DNA from: Algoriphagus chordae
Lineage (GTDB): Bacteria > Bacteroidota > Bacteroidia > Cytophagales > Cyclobacteriaceae
DNA length: 64,000 nucleotides
Assembly (NCBI RefSeq): GCF_003254055.1
Contig: NZ_QKZT01000003.1
Location: 1-64,000 of the forward strand
Direction: 5' to 3'
Position 1 is the first letter of the stretch, and each line of letters opens with the position of its first letter. The notes under the pieces were generated by a model. It searched no databases and had not been told where the DNA came from. It was given only the letters and a program-made list of their open reading frames with translations. The position numbers were made by a program, and so were the translations under genes. This document shows, one piece after another, positions 36,401 to 44,271 of this stretch.

Positions 36401-38505
36401 AATTCCAGGAAGCCAAGCCAGGGGAGACCGATGCTTGGACCAAATCTAGCTTCACTTATATTCCCGCTGGTCCAGAGGGATGGGCTCAGCGAACGAGTTA
36501 TCAACTGGGTGATGATCAATTAGCAAATCTGGAAATCAAGGAATCAGACCGAAGCTTCAAATACCTGGATGTGCAAGCGAGTATCGATGTCTTCACGGTG
36601 GGAGCTGGAGTGGATACCTTGTCCTATAAAAACACACAGTTTTACCTAGATCAGATTCCGCAGATCATTGATAATGTAAACAATGCCAACAGTAGACTTT
36701 GTCCAAATGGTTCGCTGGGATTGGTGGCTTTCGAGCAAAAGAGCCTGATGCCATACTTGGCGATTCCTGTGCCGGGTTTTGATATTCTGGATGCTCGGGC
36801 TTGTGGAAGGATGCCTCAGATGATTCAGAGTATTCAGAATGCTTGGATCACTACGCCAGGCCAGACTATGCTCGAGGAATATGTGGATAAGGTGCGAGAG
36901 GGTGATTATGTGGTTATTTTCTCAGTGGGAAATGTGACTTTCGAAGCTTGGCCAGATATCGCAGTAGAGAAATTGAAAGAATTCGGAGCGAGTGAAGCTA
37001 CACTTAGAGCTCTGAAAACGGGTGATCCCTATATTCTATACGGTAGAAAAGGCATGCGGCCAGGAGAGGCAATTGAGATCGTGGGTGATAAAAACATGGA
37101 GGTGCCAGCATCCCAGCAGACGCTTTCATTCGACACCGAACTGGTAGGTTATATGACTTCTGGGCAGATCCTAACGCCGCGTGTAGGTCCAGCTTCTTCT
37201 TGGGAGCGTTTCTTCCAAAATGTGAATTCCAGAAACTGGATCAATGAGGAGGAGAAAACCTACTTTGATATCATCGGGGTGAAAGAAAATGGTGAGGAAG
37301 ATCTGCTGATCAGAAATACCTATGATCGGGAAATGGACCTGTCATTTATCAGCACAGAGACTTATCCTTATCTCAAATTGCGCTACAGCATGAATGATCC
37401 TGAATCTACGGCTCCAGCTCAGTTGGACAAGTGGCAGGTGAATTATACGGGAGTGCCTGAAGGAGTCTTGATCCTGAAATCAGCCAAGGATCAGGTCAAC
37501 CTTCGTGAGGGCGAGCCGGGGTTTTTGGAACTGCAGTTCAAGAATATTTCCAAGTACAACTTCCTGGATTCTATTCAGGTGGATTGGAAAATGACCAATC
37601 TGACTAGCAAGAAAGTAGAGGAGTTTTCGAAGAAATTCCCTGCGCTGAAGTCGGGAGAAGGCTTTGACTTTACCATAGAGTTCAATTCCATCGGGAAAAC
37701 AGGCGAGAATAGGCTGGAGATTTTTGCGAATCCTAGAATACAGCAGGAGCAAACCTTCCGGAATAATCAGGTGGATATGGGACCTTACTTTATCGTAGAA
37801 GGGGATAATTCAACTGCCCTACTGGATGTGAACTTCGACGGAATCTACATTATGGATGGGGATATCGTCTCCCCAAATGTGCTGATCACAGCTCTTCTGA
37901 AAAATGACCAAACTTTAATTTATAAAAAGGATACAGTCGGCCTGGACCTTTACCTCAAGCAAAACTGCGAGGCCTGTGACTTCAAGCGGGTAAATTTCTC
38001 CAATCCAAACCTGACTTGGACTCCAGCTTCGGAAGATGAGGACTTTAAGGTTTCGCTCATTCCAGGGCCTCTGGAAGATGGTATTTATACCCTCCGCGTA
38101 GCCAATGAGGATTCTAGTGAGCCTTATGAGATTACTTTCGAGGTGATCAATGAATCGCAGATCACGAATTTCTATCCATATCCCAATCCATTCAGCACCT
38201 CTGTACGATTTGTCTTTACGGTGACGGGAATGGAAGTGCCTGATGAAATCAAGATTCAGATTATGACCGTGACCGGAAAAGTTGTCCGTGAGATTTTACA
38301 GAACGAACTCGGTCCAATCCGCATAGGAAACAACCTAACCGAATACGCTTGGGACGGCAAAGATGAATTTGGCGACCAACTCGCCAATGGAGTCTATATC
38401 TACCGCGTGCTAGTCCGCAAAAATGGCCAGTTTATGGAGCATAGACCTACCGCCGGAGACAAGGCATTTAAGAAGGGGTATGGGAAGATGTATTTGCTGA
38501 GGTAG
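33484..38505 (+). CDS. PorU-like C25 (gingipain-family) cysteine peptidase, type IX-linked
   Basis: A 1673-residue exported protein with signal peptide (about 1-21). The C25 domain (about 395-775) carries the catalytic His635 in FFGHGAPT and Cys669 in FNGCDYG. Long beta-sandwich regions (CARDB-like, about 785-900 and 1350-1460) follow, and the C-terminus (about 1560-1673) has YPYPNPFS and WDGKDEFGDQLANGVYIYRV, a FlgD-like/type IX signal-like Ig domain. It is longer than classical PorU (about 1100-1300). Bacteroidota carry such 'PorU2'-type proteins beside a PorV homologue. Sortase or protease activity is inferred, not shown. Confidence 0.85.
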   Translation: MIKRLLIVFLAFLMLSNLALAQQPVWYNYDQTYYKIPTATDGIHRVSATSLSNSGINLSSLDPRNIRMYHRGEEVAIHIEGENDGRFDTGDYIDFFGMRNDGTLDKLLYPDFDQIPNPYFNTTSDTTAFFLTITAGQSGKRMNLRTAPETNLPQANSYSSEELLALGEQYSLGIGYSFDFRLSKFDLGQGWMSAVITKGKTRQLSFDQLGAMGNSGSGKLEIGIVGRSANAHSTKIYAGATAASQRLLTTLSFTGYEYPQQSLELQMSDFNPDGSILISIESAGSESVDNVSVAFAKISFQNTVSSGDFASKLFISPDGNQQIQLSQLSGTYSALEISDPANPEKVQLATAAETLSFRSAVANDSSRVWLQNEENIISVAALEPVKFRNFLAQPANYILVGHQLLERTSTQFDNPLQAYAEHRASPAGGGFEVLSVNMEELYNQFSYGEYSPVAIYEFLKAYYPVHKPTHMLFAGRSLAMYSTARAGGVTYFYRNNPAAFSFQDLIPAGGFPFSDNIYTLGLDPSKPYSPALAVGRIPARNSQQLADYLSKAIEKDAVAISDSWQKELIHLSGGVSEFELDRYFNFLNGFKTIAEGQYLGGNVTTYRKRSNSTIEVIDITGDLNEGRSMLTFFGHGAPTVIDIEIGFASDPTLNYQNKGKYPIMLFNGCDYGAAYGNSYTQGEDWVITPDKGAISVLANSAIGVDVYLRRYSDMFYKKAFSDSSLIYRTLGEVKREADEAFVTSYGTSPLSYSHMEQMINYGDPGIRIFPADKADYAIKVEEVSVDSFDEIPVSVLSDSLKLSFVLRNIGRVDTDSIEFEVTRKLPDGTTESFSPVKIPYIARIDTLFFTIPNTGRNSAGENSFGIEVNSNKEVEEMTFTNNTVSYTKFIPLSGTLNLYPLGYGIVSETDTKLVAQVPGKSTEDRTVIIQLDTAAAFNSAYRKELRLTTRGLAEMPLSLTAFSDSTTFYWRSKFQEAKPGETDAWTKSSFTYIPAGPEGWAQRTSYQLGDDQLANLEIKESDRSFKYLDVQASIDVFTVGAGVDTLSYKNTQFYLDQIPQIIDNVNNANSRLCPNGSLGLVAFEQKSLMPYLAIPVPGFDILDARACGRMPQMIQSIQNAWITTPGQTMLEEYVDKVREGDYVVIFSVGNVTFEAWPDIAVEKLKEFGASEATLRALKTGDPYILYGRKGMRPGEAIEIVGDKNMEVPASQQTLSFDTELVGYMTSGQILTPRVGPASSWERFFQNVNSRNWINEEEKTYFDIIGVKENGEEDLLIRNTYDREMDLSFISTETYPYLKLRYSMNDPESTAPAQLDKWQVNYTGVPEGVLILKSAKDQVNLREGEPGFLELQFKNISKYNFLDSIQVDWKMTNLTSKKVEEFSKKFPALKSGEGFDFTIEFNSIGKTGENRLEIFANPRIQQEQTFRNNQVDMGPYFIVEGDNSTALLDVNFDGIYIMDGDIVSPNVLITALLKNDQTLIYKKDTVGLDLYLKQNCEACDFKRVNFSNPNLTWTPASEDEDFKVSLIPGPLEDGIYTLRVANEDSSEPYEITFEVINESQITNFYPYPNPFSTSVRFVFTVTGMEVPDEIKIQIMTVTGKVVREILQNELGPIRIGNNLTEYAWDGKDEFGDQLANGVYIYRVLVRKNGQFMEHRPTAGDKAFKKGYGKMYLLR

Positions 38506-38512
38506 GCTTTCA

Positions 38513-38547
38513 CGTCATTGCGAACGACGGAGGAGAGAAGCAATCTG
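38513..38547. repeat. CGTCATTGCGA-type dispersed repeat
   Basis: CGTCATTGCGAACGACGGAG followed by AAGCAATCTG resembles a short repeat I recall as common in intergenic DNA of many Bacteroidota. It lies just after the PorU-like gene. Confidence 0.5.
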
Positions 38548-38607
38548 GTGTGAGAATGAAAGTATAAAAATGTCATATACTTGACTGATTTAAGCAACTA
38601 GAAAGTA

Positions 38608-39021
38608 ATGAAAAAAATGAAAACAGAAGACACTAAAATACCTTTGATTACATTAGCCATTTTGATGATTACTTCATTTGTACCAGTTATACAGTTAACT
38701 ATGCTTATGGGACAGGGAGCTTTTCTATACCCTTTCAATAGGCTTTTAGTAACGCCTGAATTTAAATCGCTTAACTATATCAATCTATTTTCAGGAATCT
38801 TGACAGTTATAGCTTTTTATATTTCTAGAAGAAGGGGATACAAAATAATATGGACAGTTTTGACGGTTTTTTTCTTCATGGGATTTTTAACCTTTGTTAC
38901 CGAAAGTACTAGGTATGAAGATTACCCATATTTTATTCCAATTATGGTAATTGGGGTTATGGTAACATTACCTTTAATTATAGTAGGAATAATTAAAGAA
39001 AAAATGGTTAATCCTACCTAG
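38608..39021 (+). CDS. Small four-pass membrane protein
   Basis: A 137-residue protein with four hydrophobic segments (about 10-33, 55-72, 79-97 and 107-130), a basic first loop and a short positive tail. I recognise no family. Gene composition is AT-rich, like the following accessory genes. Alone in its direction context, with a repeat on each side (38513 and 39061). Confidence 0.6.
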   Translation: MKKMKTEDTKIPLITLAILMITSFVPVIQLTMLMGQGAFLYPFNRLLVTPEFKSLNYINLFSGILTVIAFYISRRRGYKIIWTVLTVFFFMGFLTFVTESTRYEDYPYFIPIMVIGVMVTLPLIIVGIIKEKMVNPT

Positions 39022-39060
39022 ACTATACCAAAAGACTTTAAAAAACATTATGTTCACTCC

Positions 39061-39103
39061 CCCCGCCTGAGCGTAGTCTAAGCATTGAGGTGCCTAGGTG
39101 TAG
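39061..39103. repeat. CTGAGC-TAGTCTAA dispersed repeat, copy 1
   Basis: GCCTGAGCGTAGTCTAAGC followed by ATTGAGG and CCTAGGTGTAG. It aligns with 46517-46558 over about 40 nt and more weakly with 43829-43862. Confidence 0.6.
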
Positions 39104-39277
39104 CTAAGAATGAATTAAAAAGTCACCTCTTTCTGGCTGCTCTTGAAACTACCGCAGGTTTAGTGCTACGATGGCTATTAGTAATTGCTTGTTCTCGCTT
39201 ACTTCTGGAAATCCGCAATGATTTTCAATTCGGTTAGTTTTTGCTAAACTAGGGACCTAAATTAAATATACAACAAT

Positions 39278-39904
39278 ATGAAATGGTATGACGTTTTCTC
39301 AAGTTTTTATGATAATTCTTTAGAAAAATTATATTTCAGTAGCCGAAAAAGAGCAGTTGAATTGTTAGACCTCAATGACAATCAAACGGTCATTGATATA
39401 GCATGCGGCACATGCGCGAACTTCAAACATATAAAAGCGAGTAACGATAATGTTACTTTGTACGGCACTGACTACTCAAGTGGTATGCTTAAAAAAGGAT
39501 TGGATTTAATCAAGAAAAATTCATGGAAGAAGACTTACCTATTTCAGGCAGATGCACGAACGTTGACCCTGTCGTCAATTGAAAAACACACCAATAACAA
39601 GATGGGTTTTGATAGGGTCATTTGCGTTCTTGGTTTATCAGTAATTCCTGAATGGGAATTAGTGTTAAATAATCTAATCGGACTGCTTAATGAAAATGGT
39701 AAAATTGTAATCGTAGATGTATTTGCTGAAAAAAGAAATTTGAACACTTGGTTAGTTGAAAAAATTGCTAAGGCTGATCTTAATAGAAAGATATGGCAAA
39801 CACTTGAAACAAAAACAAATAATTTTCATCAAGAATATTTAGATGTAAAAGAAAGCAAAGTTGGAGGGAAGTTGTTTGTAGCTGTTGGCGTTAAACGACA
39901 ATAA
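39278..39904 (+). CDS. Class I SAM-dependent methyltransferase
   Basis: A 208-residue Rossmann methyltransferase. Motif I is VIDIACGTCANF (about 39-50), an acidic loop follows in YGTDYSSGML, and ADARTLTLS and VIVDVFAE correspond to later motifs. It resembles small UbiE-like or phospholipid methyltransferases. The start MKWYDVFSSFYDNS is typical of that group. Substrate unknown. It opens the accessory stretch. Confidence 0.85.
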   Translation: MKWYDVFSSFYDNSLEKLYFSSRKRAVELLDLNDNQTVIDIACGTCANFKHIKASNDNVTLYGTDYSSGMLKKGLDLIKKNSWKKTYLFQADARTLTLSSIEKHTNNKMGFDRVICVLGLSVIPEWELVLNNLIGLLNENGKIVIVDVFAEKRNLNTWLVEKIAKADLNRKIWQTLETKTNNFHQEYLDVKESKVGGKLFVAVGVKRQ

Positions 39905-40112
39905 AAAAAGCCGAACCGCCATCAAAGCAGATTGCTTATGGAGGGTGAACGGATATTAGCAAAGTATTCACTACGCAGCCAGCTTTTATTTCATTGTACA
40001 GGAAAGTGCTTCGAAACCGCCATAAGCCATATGCGAACCGTTGTTTAAAAACCAAAAAGTATACATCTTTCGAAACTGTGTATAAGACCAAAGGATGATG
40101 ATGTACTGATCT
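39905..40112. repeat. Structured intergenic element with GCTTATGG arms
   Basis: Starting at 39908 the sequence contains CCGAACCGCCAT and GATTGCTTATGG. Near the other end it has AACCGCCATAAGCCATATG and GCGAACCGTTG. The shared AACCGCCAT and GCTTATGG blocks suggest a repeat with partly inverted ends. I believe similar sequences occur between genes of many Bacteroidota, but cannot verify it here. No gene is present. Confidence 0.4.
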
Positions 40113-40136
40113 TTGTCTAAACAAAATATAGACAAG

Positions 40137-41090
40137 ATGAGTACTATAAATCAATTCGGAAAACAAGGCTGGACACCCGAGAGAATAAAGGACTTGAGTG
40201 ATAAAACATTCGTAATAACCGGGACCACCAGCGGTACTGGTTTTGAAGCTTCACGCATTCTTCTATCAAAAGGTGCAAAAGTGGTGATGCTAAACCGCAA
40301 TCCCAAAAAAGCAACAAACACAATCGCGGCTTTAAAAGAAAAACTAGGCAATGCCATAGATGTTACCAACATTACCTTAGACTTGGGAGAACAAGCATCG
40401 GTAAAAAAAGCTGCAGCCGAACTGTTGGAGAAGGTGAATCGCATCGATGCTCTAATATGTAATGGTGCCATCGCACAAGTACCAACACAAAAGATTTCGA
40501 AAGATGGCTGGGAGAGCCAAATGGCAGTCAATTACTTTGGGCATTTTACGCTTCAAGCTTTGCTGTATCCAATGATTAATAAATCACAGGGACGTATTGT
40601 AACCGTGGGCAGTATGGGGTACAATATGGGTATCAAGGCTATCAAATTTGACGATTTAAACTGGTATAAAGATTACACCGCTAATGATGCTTATAGTCAA
40701 AGTAAATTGGCTCAGATTATGTCCATTTATGAATTACAAGACAGACTAAACAAAGTGGGAAATACCGCAGTGAAAGCCTATGCCTGTCACCCAGGATCTT
40801 CCAGGACAAACCTGATTAGCACCAGCGGTAGTTTCATGATGAAAATGATTTTTGGTCTAATGAAGATGTCGCCTCTAACACAACCTGCTGAAAAAGGTGC
40901 TTATCCTGAATTGATGTGTGCCACAGAACCCGATTTAGATCAGACAGCTTTTTATGGTCCTACAGGACGAAGTAACTGGGTTGGGCCAGTTGGAGCACAT
41001 TATTTAGCGCCACATGCCAAGGATAAGGTAACAGCAAAAAGGCTGTGGGATATGTCTGAAAAAGCGACAGGAGTGCAATGGAAGTTTTAA
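40137..41090 (+). CDS. Short-chain dehydrogenase/reductase (protochlorophyllide-reductase-like)
   Basis: A 317-residue NAD(P)-dependent oxidoreductase. It has TGTTSGTGFEAS, a variant of the TGxxxGxG cofactor motif, then CNGAIAQ in place of NNAG, a catalytic serine region VTVGSMGY, and YSQSKLA with the active-site Tyr-x3-Lys. An earlier TTG at 40113 is possible but the ATG at 40137 is likelier. It precedes a membrane protein and an AraC regulator by short gaps, forming a likely operon. Confidence 0.87.
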   Translation: MSTINQFGKQGWTPERIKDLSDKTFVITGTTSGTGFEASRILLSKGAKVVMLNRNPKKATNTIAALKEKLGNAIDVTNITLDLGEQASVKKAAAELLEKVNRIDALICNGAIAQVPTQKISKDGWESQMAVNYFGHFTLQALLYPMINKSQGRIVTVGSMGYNMGIKAIKFDDLNWYKDYTANDAYSQSKLAQIMSIYELQDRLNKVGNTAVKAYACHPGSSRTNLISTSGSFMMKMIFGLMKMSPLTQPAEKGAYPELMCATEPDLDQTAFYGPTGRSNWVGPVGAHYLAPHAKDKVTAKRLWDMSEKATGVQWKF

Positions 41091-41117
41091 ATTAGAAAAT
41101 GATAAATGTAATTAGAT

Positions 41118-41630
41118 ATGGACATTTTAAAAGCAGCAATAGACTGGGCAAAAGCCGAACTCATTTCTACACCATTTTTTGTTCTTTTTGGTGTGGTTTT
41201 TATAGCCACAAGTGCTGGTTTATGGCAAGTAGGTAAAACCGATCTGGCTAAAGCTTACATTATCCCCACATTGGTGGCAGGTGGATTATTGACCATTATT
41301 GGGCTCGGGCTATTCTTTACTAATAAATCGAGAATTCCACAATTTGAAGAAGCTTACCAAAGTGATGCTGTGGTATTTGTCGCTACAGAATTAGAACGTA
41401 CGGACGCTACATTAAAGGAATACAAAAACATAGTGTTTACGACCATTCCACTCATAATTGTAGCTTGTGTGTTGGTATTGTTTTTTGTGAATACGCCTAT
41501 TTGGAGGGCAAGCATGATTACAACCATTGGTATGCTGGTGGTTATCTTGTTCATTGATGGATTGGCTCATGCCCGAATTGACGAATACAACAAACTTTTA
41601 CTGAAGGCGAATCAAGAATTGAATAAATAG
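41118..41630 (+). CDS. Four-pass membrane protein
   Basis: A 170-residue protein with hydrophobic segments at about 17-35, 45-67, 107-125 and 130-148 and a helical charged end. No family is recognised. It lies between the dehydrogenase and AraC genes (27 and 1 nt gaps) and is surely co-transcribed with them. Confidence 0.7.
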   Translation: MDILKAAIDWAKAELISTPFFVLFGVVFIATSAGLWQVGKTDLAKAYIIPTLVAGGLLTIIGLGLFFTNKSRIPQFEEAYQSDAVVFVATELERTDATLKEYKNIVFTTIPLIIVACVLVLFFVNTPIWRASMITTIGMLVVILFIDGLAHARIDEYNKLLLKANQELNK

Positions 41631-41631
41631 G

Positions 41632-42543
41632 ATGCAACATTTCAAAACATTATCAGAGTACTTAGAATACCTGGAACTTCCACCCTCAGAGCACCCAATG
41701 ATTAGTGTTTTCAGTTCCGGTGATGACGGTTTTATGCCTTGCCCTAAAGAAAGTTCTCCACCGATCACCAACGATTGCTATTCTATTAGTTTTAAAAAGT
41801 TTGTTAAAGGCGATTTGACTTACGGGCGCACTCAATATGACTTTGCCAACGGTACCTTGTTCTTCATCGCTCCAAGGCAAGTTATGCAGTGGGATAAAAG
41901 CGTGGTGTTCGAACAAAAAGGCTTTTCCATCAATTTTCATAAAGATTTTCTGAAAGGCACTGAGTTGGCACATCAGATAAAAAAATATGGGTTCTTCTCA
42001 TATTCTGTAAATGAAGCACTGCACCTTTCACCTAAAGAGGAAAAACAGATCAAAGCGCTAGTAGAAAGCATAGAATTGGAATACCAAAACAATCAAGATG
42101 AGTTTAGCAAAGAAATCATCATTTCGCAGCTAAGCACATTGCTGAAATATGCCAACCGCTTTTACCAAAGGCAGTTTATTAACCGCAAAGAGATGTCTAC
42201 TGACTTGTTGGAGCAATTCAACAAAAAACTGGAATCATATTTTGACTCGGGGCAATTGAAGGAAAATGGCATTCCTAGTATTGAGCAAATTGCAGGGCAA
42301 CTCTCGGTTTCTCAGCGATACCTGAGTGACACCTTGAAAAAAGAAACAGGTAAAACTTCAACCGAGCATTTGCAACTCTTTCTGATAGATGAAGCGAAGA
42401 ATATTTTGATGGAACCCCACAAGGCTGTTTCTGAGGTGGCCTATGATTTGGGTTTTGAGTACCCCGCCTATTTTTCAAGGCTATTCAAGAAGAGAGAAGG
42501 AGTTAGTCCAAAAGAGTACAGAGAAAAGTATAGAATGAATTAA
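41632..42543 (+). CDS. AraC-family transcriptional regulator
   Basis: A 303-residue regulator. The N-terminal half is a cupin-like sensing domain with PRQVMQW. The C-terminal part (about 195-300) has two helix-turn-helices, the first with IEQIAGQLSVSQRYLSDTLK and the second with EVAYDLGFEYPAYFSRLFK, ending in SPKEYR. It starts 1 nt after the membrane-protein gene and probably controls this small operon or the next hydrolase and desaturase genes. Confidence 0.92.
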   Translation: MQHFKTLSEYLEYLELPPSEHPMISVFSSGDDGFMPCPKESSPPITNDCYSISFKKFVKGDLTYGRTQYDFANGTLFFIAPRQVMQWDKSVVFEQKGFSINFHKDFLKGTELAHQIKKYGFFSYSVNEALHLSPKEEKQIKALVESIELEYQNNQDEFSKEIIISQLSTLLKYANRFYQRQFINRKEMSTDLLEQFNKKLESYFDSGQLKENGIPSIEQIAGQLSVSQRYLSDTLKKETGKTSTEHLQLFLIDEAKNILMEPHKAVSEVAYDLGFEYPAYFSRLFKKREGVSPKEYREKYRMN

Positions 42544-42763
42544 TTTTTTAACTAACATCAAGTAGTTTGTAATTGAAAAATTATACAACATTGTGTTCAT
42601 AAGGGTTTCAGAGGTTTTATGGTTTTATCCCCAGTACCAAATGTGGAGGTCTCCATGATAGGTTTGTAGTCCCCAATCCTTTATGAAATCATACAGGTAC
42701 CGTACTTGTAACTAATTTCAGATTAGTACTTTCCCGAAAATATATCGTTATCATCACCTAGAC
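42544..42763. other. Gap with a possible minus-strand gene remnant
   Basis: On the minus strand a 29-codon frame (about 42630-42720) between two stops reads YLYDFIKDWGLQ and HGDLHIWYWG, which looks protein-like but has no start. It could be the last part of a decayed gene. I cannot name a family. Confidence 0.25.
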
Positions 42764-42832
42764 ATGAAAAAAGAAAACATTCCAAATATATTAGGTAAAC
42801 TTAATTGTTCCTTAGTTCCAAAATCTTATGCT

Positions 42833-43774
42833 ATGAGGACATTTATGTTACTTACTTTTCTTGTTCTACAAATGGGCTGTGTAAACAAGTATGAAAAGTA
42901 TAAAAAAGTACCTGAGTATATTACGGGAGCAACTGGATTGAATGCAGCTTACTATAAAGCCTACGACGAGACATTGAAGCTATGGGATGTTTCTTACGAA
43001 GAACTGTATATTCCTACTACCAACGGTACTGCTCATGTGATTGTAAGCGGCCCTAGAAATTCTGAACCCCTTGTATTACTTCATGGAATGAATGCCAGTT
43101 CTACCATGTGGTACCCAAATATTGAATCTCTCAGTAAGGACCATCTTGTATTTGCAGTTGACTTTATCTTAGAACCAGGAAAATCGCATTTGTCTAATGA
43201 TATTGAAAGTGTTGAAGAAGTCATTGGTTGGTATAAAGAAGTTTTAACTGCCTTAGAACTAGATAGCTATCATCTCATTGGTGCTTCTCGTGGCGGCTGG
43301 TTGGCCATGAAACTCGCATTAAGCAATCAGGAAAAAATAAAGAGTTTAGTATTGTTGAGTCCTGCTCAGACTTTCACTTGGATTAAACCAAGTATGGATT
43401 TGTTTAAAAATATTGCCACTTTATTTTCATCAAAAGAAAAGCAAATCGCCCAAAGTTTAGAAAGCATGTCAAGCGATGTTGCTAATATTAGCGATGTGTA
43501 CTTAAATCAGTATAAACTAGGTTTAGAACAAGATTCTGAAAACAAATTTATCACTAGCATGAAACCTTTTTCTGATGAAGAATTAAAATCTTTGCAGATG
43601 CCTGTTTTAGTTTTAATTGGCGATGAGGATGTGATCAATGAAGAAGGAACGGTTGATAAAGCTAATATGCTAGCAAAAGGAGAAGGTAAAATCATAGAGA
43701 ATGCAGGGCATTTTTTATCCATTGACCAAGCGGAAACGGTTAACAAGAAAATGGACGCCTTTTTGAATCAATAA
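42833..43774 (+). CDS. Alpha/beta-hydrolase lipoprotein
   Basis: From the ATG at 42833 the protein has 313 residues and begins with a short lipoprotein leader ending LQMGC. A frame opening at 42764 adds 23 residues that would bury the signal. The fold is alpha/beta hydrolase: HGMNASSTMW is the oxyanion loop, the nucleophile is the serine of GASRGGW, DEDVI supplies an acid, and NAGHFLS holds the catalytic His. Substrate unknown. Probably membrane-anchored in the periplasm. Confidence 0.82.
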   Translation: MRTFMLLTFLVLQMGCVNKYEKYKKVPEYITGATGLNAAYYKAYDETLKLWDVSYEELYIPTTNGTAHVIVSGPRNSEPLVLLHGMNASSTMWYPNIESLSKDHLVFAVDFILEPGKSHLSNDIESVEEVIGWYKEVLTALELDSYHLIGASRGGWLAMKLALSNQEKIKSLVLLSPAQTFTWIKPSMDLFKNIATLFSSKEKQIAQSLESMSSDVANISDVYLNQYKLGLEQDSENKFITSMKPFSDEELKSLQMPVLVLIGDEDVINEEGTVDKANMLAKGEGKIIENAGHFLSIDQAETVNKKMDAFLNQ

Positions 43775-43828
43775 CTTATAGGAGAACCAGTTACAACAGA
43801 CTTATAGTTAGTTTCTACGGATTTTTCC

Positions 43829-43862
43829 TTACTGAACCTAGTCTACGCCTTGAGGCTACAAG
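43829..43862. repeat. CTGA-TAGTCTA dispersed repeat, weak copy
   Basis: TTACTGAACCTAGTCTACGC followed by TTGAGGCTACAAG aligns loosely with 39061-39103 and 46517-46558. Confidence 0.4.
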
Positions 43863-44161
43863 TTGAATTTGCAAATCAGGCATCCTGGCCTCTCGCCAAA
43901 CTCCTGTTTTATGTGCTTGATCCTGCCTATAACATACATCTGAATTCTCTGTCCTAGTGGATCTCGGATCTTGGTTTTTGTAAGAGCTGATGTGATTTTT
44001 ACTACTAATGCTGTATGTTGAAATAATAATTAGGACTATTTCAGGCTTTTTAAGGAAGATGGAGATTTTTGAACATTTAAGGGATTTTATGTGCCAGTAA
44101 GGATTGAGGATTTGAGAAATTATCCTTTAATTGAAAATAGAGCAGTGAACTTTCCTGTAAA

Positions 44162-44269
44162 ATGAAAAGAGACATTAGGAGAATTGAGAGATATAATGAG
44201 GCCCTTTTTGATTGTCTCATCATGGATAAATACCAATTTTTTGAATTCAAGTGTGAGAAAATAACCTAA
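44162..44269 (+). CDS. 35-residue ORF just before the desaturase fusion
   Basis: Begins MKRDIRRIERYNEALFDC and ends 2 nt before the next ATG, so it would be ideally placed for translational coupling. Composition is charged and aromatic. It may be a real small protein or the end of a decayed gene. There is a VPVRIEDLRNYPLIEN-like frame just upstream. Confidence 0.35.
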   Translation: MKRDIRRIERYNEALFDCLIMDKYQFFEFKCEKIT

Positions 44270-44271
44270 GG

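Larger units (their letters stand above)
43775..44271. other. Gap with a repeat and likely gene remnants
   Basis: This 497-nt gap has a weak copy of the dispersed repeat (43829-43862). A minus-strand frame of about 57 codons without a start (about 43865-44035) contains RDPLGQRIQMYVIGRIKHIK and looks like a decayed gene end. Two short plus-strand frames lie near 44090-44269, the second a complete 35-codon ORF. It seems to be a graveyard of former genes. Confidence 0.4.

Noticed and set aside
39905..40112. attC site of an integron
   Set aside because: The terminal bases do not match the RYYYAAC/GTTRRRY boxes and there is no integrase in the window.
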